Assembly (NCBI RefSeq): GCF_000718985.1 | Contig: NZ_JODL01000031.1 | Coordinates: forward strand, 24,712 to 88,711 | Origin: Streptomyces megasporus | GTDB taxonomy: Bacteria; Actinomycetota; Actinomycetes; Streptomycetales; Streptomycetaceae | Length of the DNA stretch: 64,000 nucleotides | Direction: 5' to 3' | Part shown: positions 63,220 to 64,000 of the stretch, one piece after another | Numbering within the stretch: position 1 is the stretch's first letter | Layout: the number at the start of each line of letters is the position of its first letter | Translations under genes and position numbers: made by a program | Notes under the pieces: generated by a model | Databases searched by the model: none | What the model was told of the DNA's origin: nothing | The model's input: the letters and a program-made list of their open reading frames with translations, nothing else

Positions 63220-63639
63220 TCAGGTGCGGTGGGTGACGTCCTCCACGCCCAGTCCGAGTGCCCGGGCGATGTCCTGGACGTTCCGGAACTCCTGGCCGGC
63301 CGGCAGCCGCTCGGCCAGGTTCAGCAGGCGGTCGGGCGCGTTGTTCTCGCGCAGCGTGTCGAGCACGGTGTCGCGGTCGGCCGGGTAGATCTCCTTGCCC
63401 AGGTGCCGGGCCAGCTCACTGCGCAGCTCGACGTCCTCCTGGTCCATCCCCGGAGGGGTGCCGCCGGTGAGCGTGGTGTTCGGCGCCCGGTCCACGTCCG
63501 GCTGGTCCTCGCCCGAGGGCTGGAGTTCCTGCGCTTCTTCCATGTGGGTCGACCGGCCCGCGCGGAGCTCGCCCTCCATCTCCTGTTTGAGCTCGTCGTC
63601 CCGGACGGCGCCGGTCTTGTTCTTCCCGTGCGTGGCCAT
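63220..63639 (-). CDS. DUF2795 protein, long form
   Basis: 139 residues from ATG 63639 after GGGAGG. A charged, probably disordered N-terminal half (residues 1-70) precedes the DUF2795 domain (LGKEIYPADRDTVLDTLRENNAPDRLLNLAERLP). The domain resembles the 66-residue protein at 11080-11280, so the window holds two paralogues. Function is unknown. The gene lies between the SDR and cytochrome oxidase genes, all on the minus strand. Confidence 0.8.
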   Translation of the reverse strand: MATHGKNKTGAVRDDELKQEMEGELRAGRSTHMEEAQELQPSGEDQPDVDRAPNTTLTGGTPPGMDQEDVELRSELARHLGKEIYPADRDTVLDTLRENNAPDRLLNLAERLPAGQEFRNVQDIARALGLGVEDVTHRT

Positions 63640-63760
63640 GTCGTCCTCCCAAGATCCAGACAGTGGTCGGCGTGCGCCCACGTCCGAATCATGTTCCCTT
63701 CGACGTCGGGATTACACCGTTTGGGGATGGTTTGCGATCAGTTTGGTGACCAGCGCACCG

Positions 63761-64000
63761 TCACCCCATGTCACCCTTCCGTTCCGGGGTGACGTCGGCG
63801 ATGTCCCGGCGTCCCACGTTCTCCGCCTGGTCGATGGCCGCGACGTCGGGGTGGTGGAGGTCGAAGGCGGGGGACTCGGAGCGGATCTTGGGCAGGGTGA
63901 CGAAGTTGTGCCGGGGCGGCGGGCAGGAGGTCGCCCACTCCAGGGAGCGGCCGTAGCCCCAGGGGTCGTCCACCTCGATCTTCGGCGCGTACCGGGCCGT
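63761..64000 (-). CDS. ctaD: cytochrome c oxidase subunit I, C-terminus (partial)
   Basis: The frame is open from the window edge to TGA at 63761, giving the last 79 residues. The segment [23 protein letters not shown] is the conserved C-terminal end of actinobacterial CtaD (shown in shortened form as [15 protein letters not shown]). It is followed by [15 protein letters not shown] and a charged tail. The gene encodes the haem-copper catalytic subunit of the aa3 oxidase. The active-site ligands lie beyond the window, so only family membership is supported. Confidence 0.9.
   Translation of the reverse strand, partial: TARYAPKIEVDDPWGYGRSLEWATSCPPPRHNFVTLPKIRSESPAFDLHHPDVAAIDQAENVGRRDIADVTPERKGDMG

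Noticed and set aside
63661..63740. A ninth sigmaB-type promoter before the long DUF2795 gene
   Set aside because: The only candidate has GGGAAC as -10, which departs from GGGTAC/T at a key base, so I did not count it.

Overview
The window is strongly G+C-rich, with tightly packed genes, many GTG starts, GGAGG-type ribosome binding sites and third positions dominated by G/C. Gene content (RbpA, polyprenol-phosphate mannose synthase next to Lnt and FxsA, mycothiol-type maleylpyruvate isomerase, AfsR/SARP-NB-ARC-TPR regulator, streptogrisin-type protease, sigmaB-family sigma factor with GGGTAC promoters) identifies a Streptomyces or a very close relative. It reads as chromosome: no tRNA, rRNA, transposase, integrase, prophage or CRISPR array was seen. 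The assignment rests on reading the sequence, not on a database search.

Layout. 1-7.0 kb: the end of a GT-B-like gene and a small partner, then two divergent STAND regulators: a minus-strand NB-ARC-TPR gene broken by a one-base frameshift and a plus-strand AfsR-like SARP-NB-ARC-TPR gene. 7.3-13.3 kb: alpha-glucosidase, amino-acid permease, two small stress-type proteins, a DEAD-box RNA helicase and a cold-shock gene that has lost its RNA-binding half in frame. 13.5-16.5 kb: glucarate dehydratase and a secreted serine protease. 16.7-21.7 kb: a complete 3-hydroxybenzoate/gentisate catabolic operon with a divergent IclR regulator. 21.8-29.5 kb: TetR, alpha/beta hydrolase, a PolA-like polymerase, acyl-CoA dehydrogenase, an Lrp regulator and an amidohydrolase. 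29.6-40.5 kb: a conserved core block with a candidate structured RNA, lnt-ppm-fxsA, rbpA behind a sigmaR promoter, an MFS permease, GDPD, a YczE/MocR pair and an FtsK-like membrane ATPase. 41.1-43.5 kb: a HelD/HelR-type RNA polymerase motor.

From 43.5 kb to the end lies a general-stress region: DoxX, GH15, PRC-barrel/DUF2382, a four-gene envelope set, DedA, a SigB/SigF-family sigma factor, hemerythrin, a ClpC-like unfoldase, a giant CtpI-like P-type ATPase, SRPBCC, SDR and DUF2795 proteins, then the C-terminus of cytochrome c oxidase subunit I.

How the genes work together. Eight GNNT-N14-16-GGGTAC/G elements precede stress genes, including the sigma factor itself, so much of the right half and two small genes near 11 kb look like one sigmaB-type regulon with autoregulation. 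The gentisate genes form a translationally coupled pathway from 3-hydroxybenzoate to fumarate plus pyruvate. RbpA and the HelD/HelR protein, 7 kb apart, both act on RNA polymerase and are linked to rifamycin tolerance in other actinomycetes.
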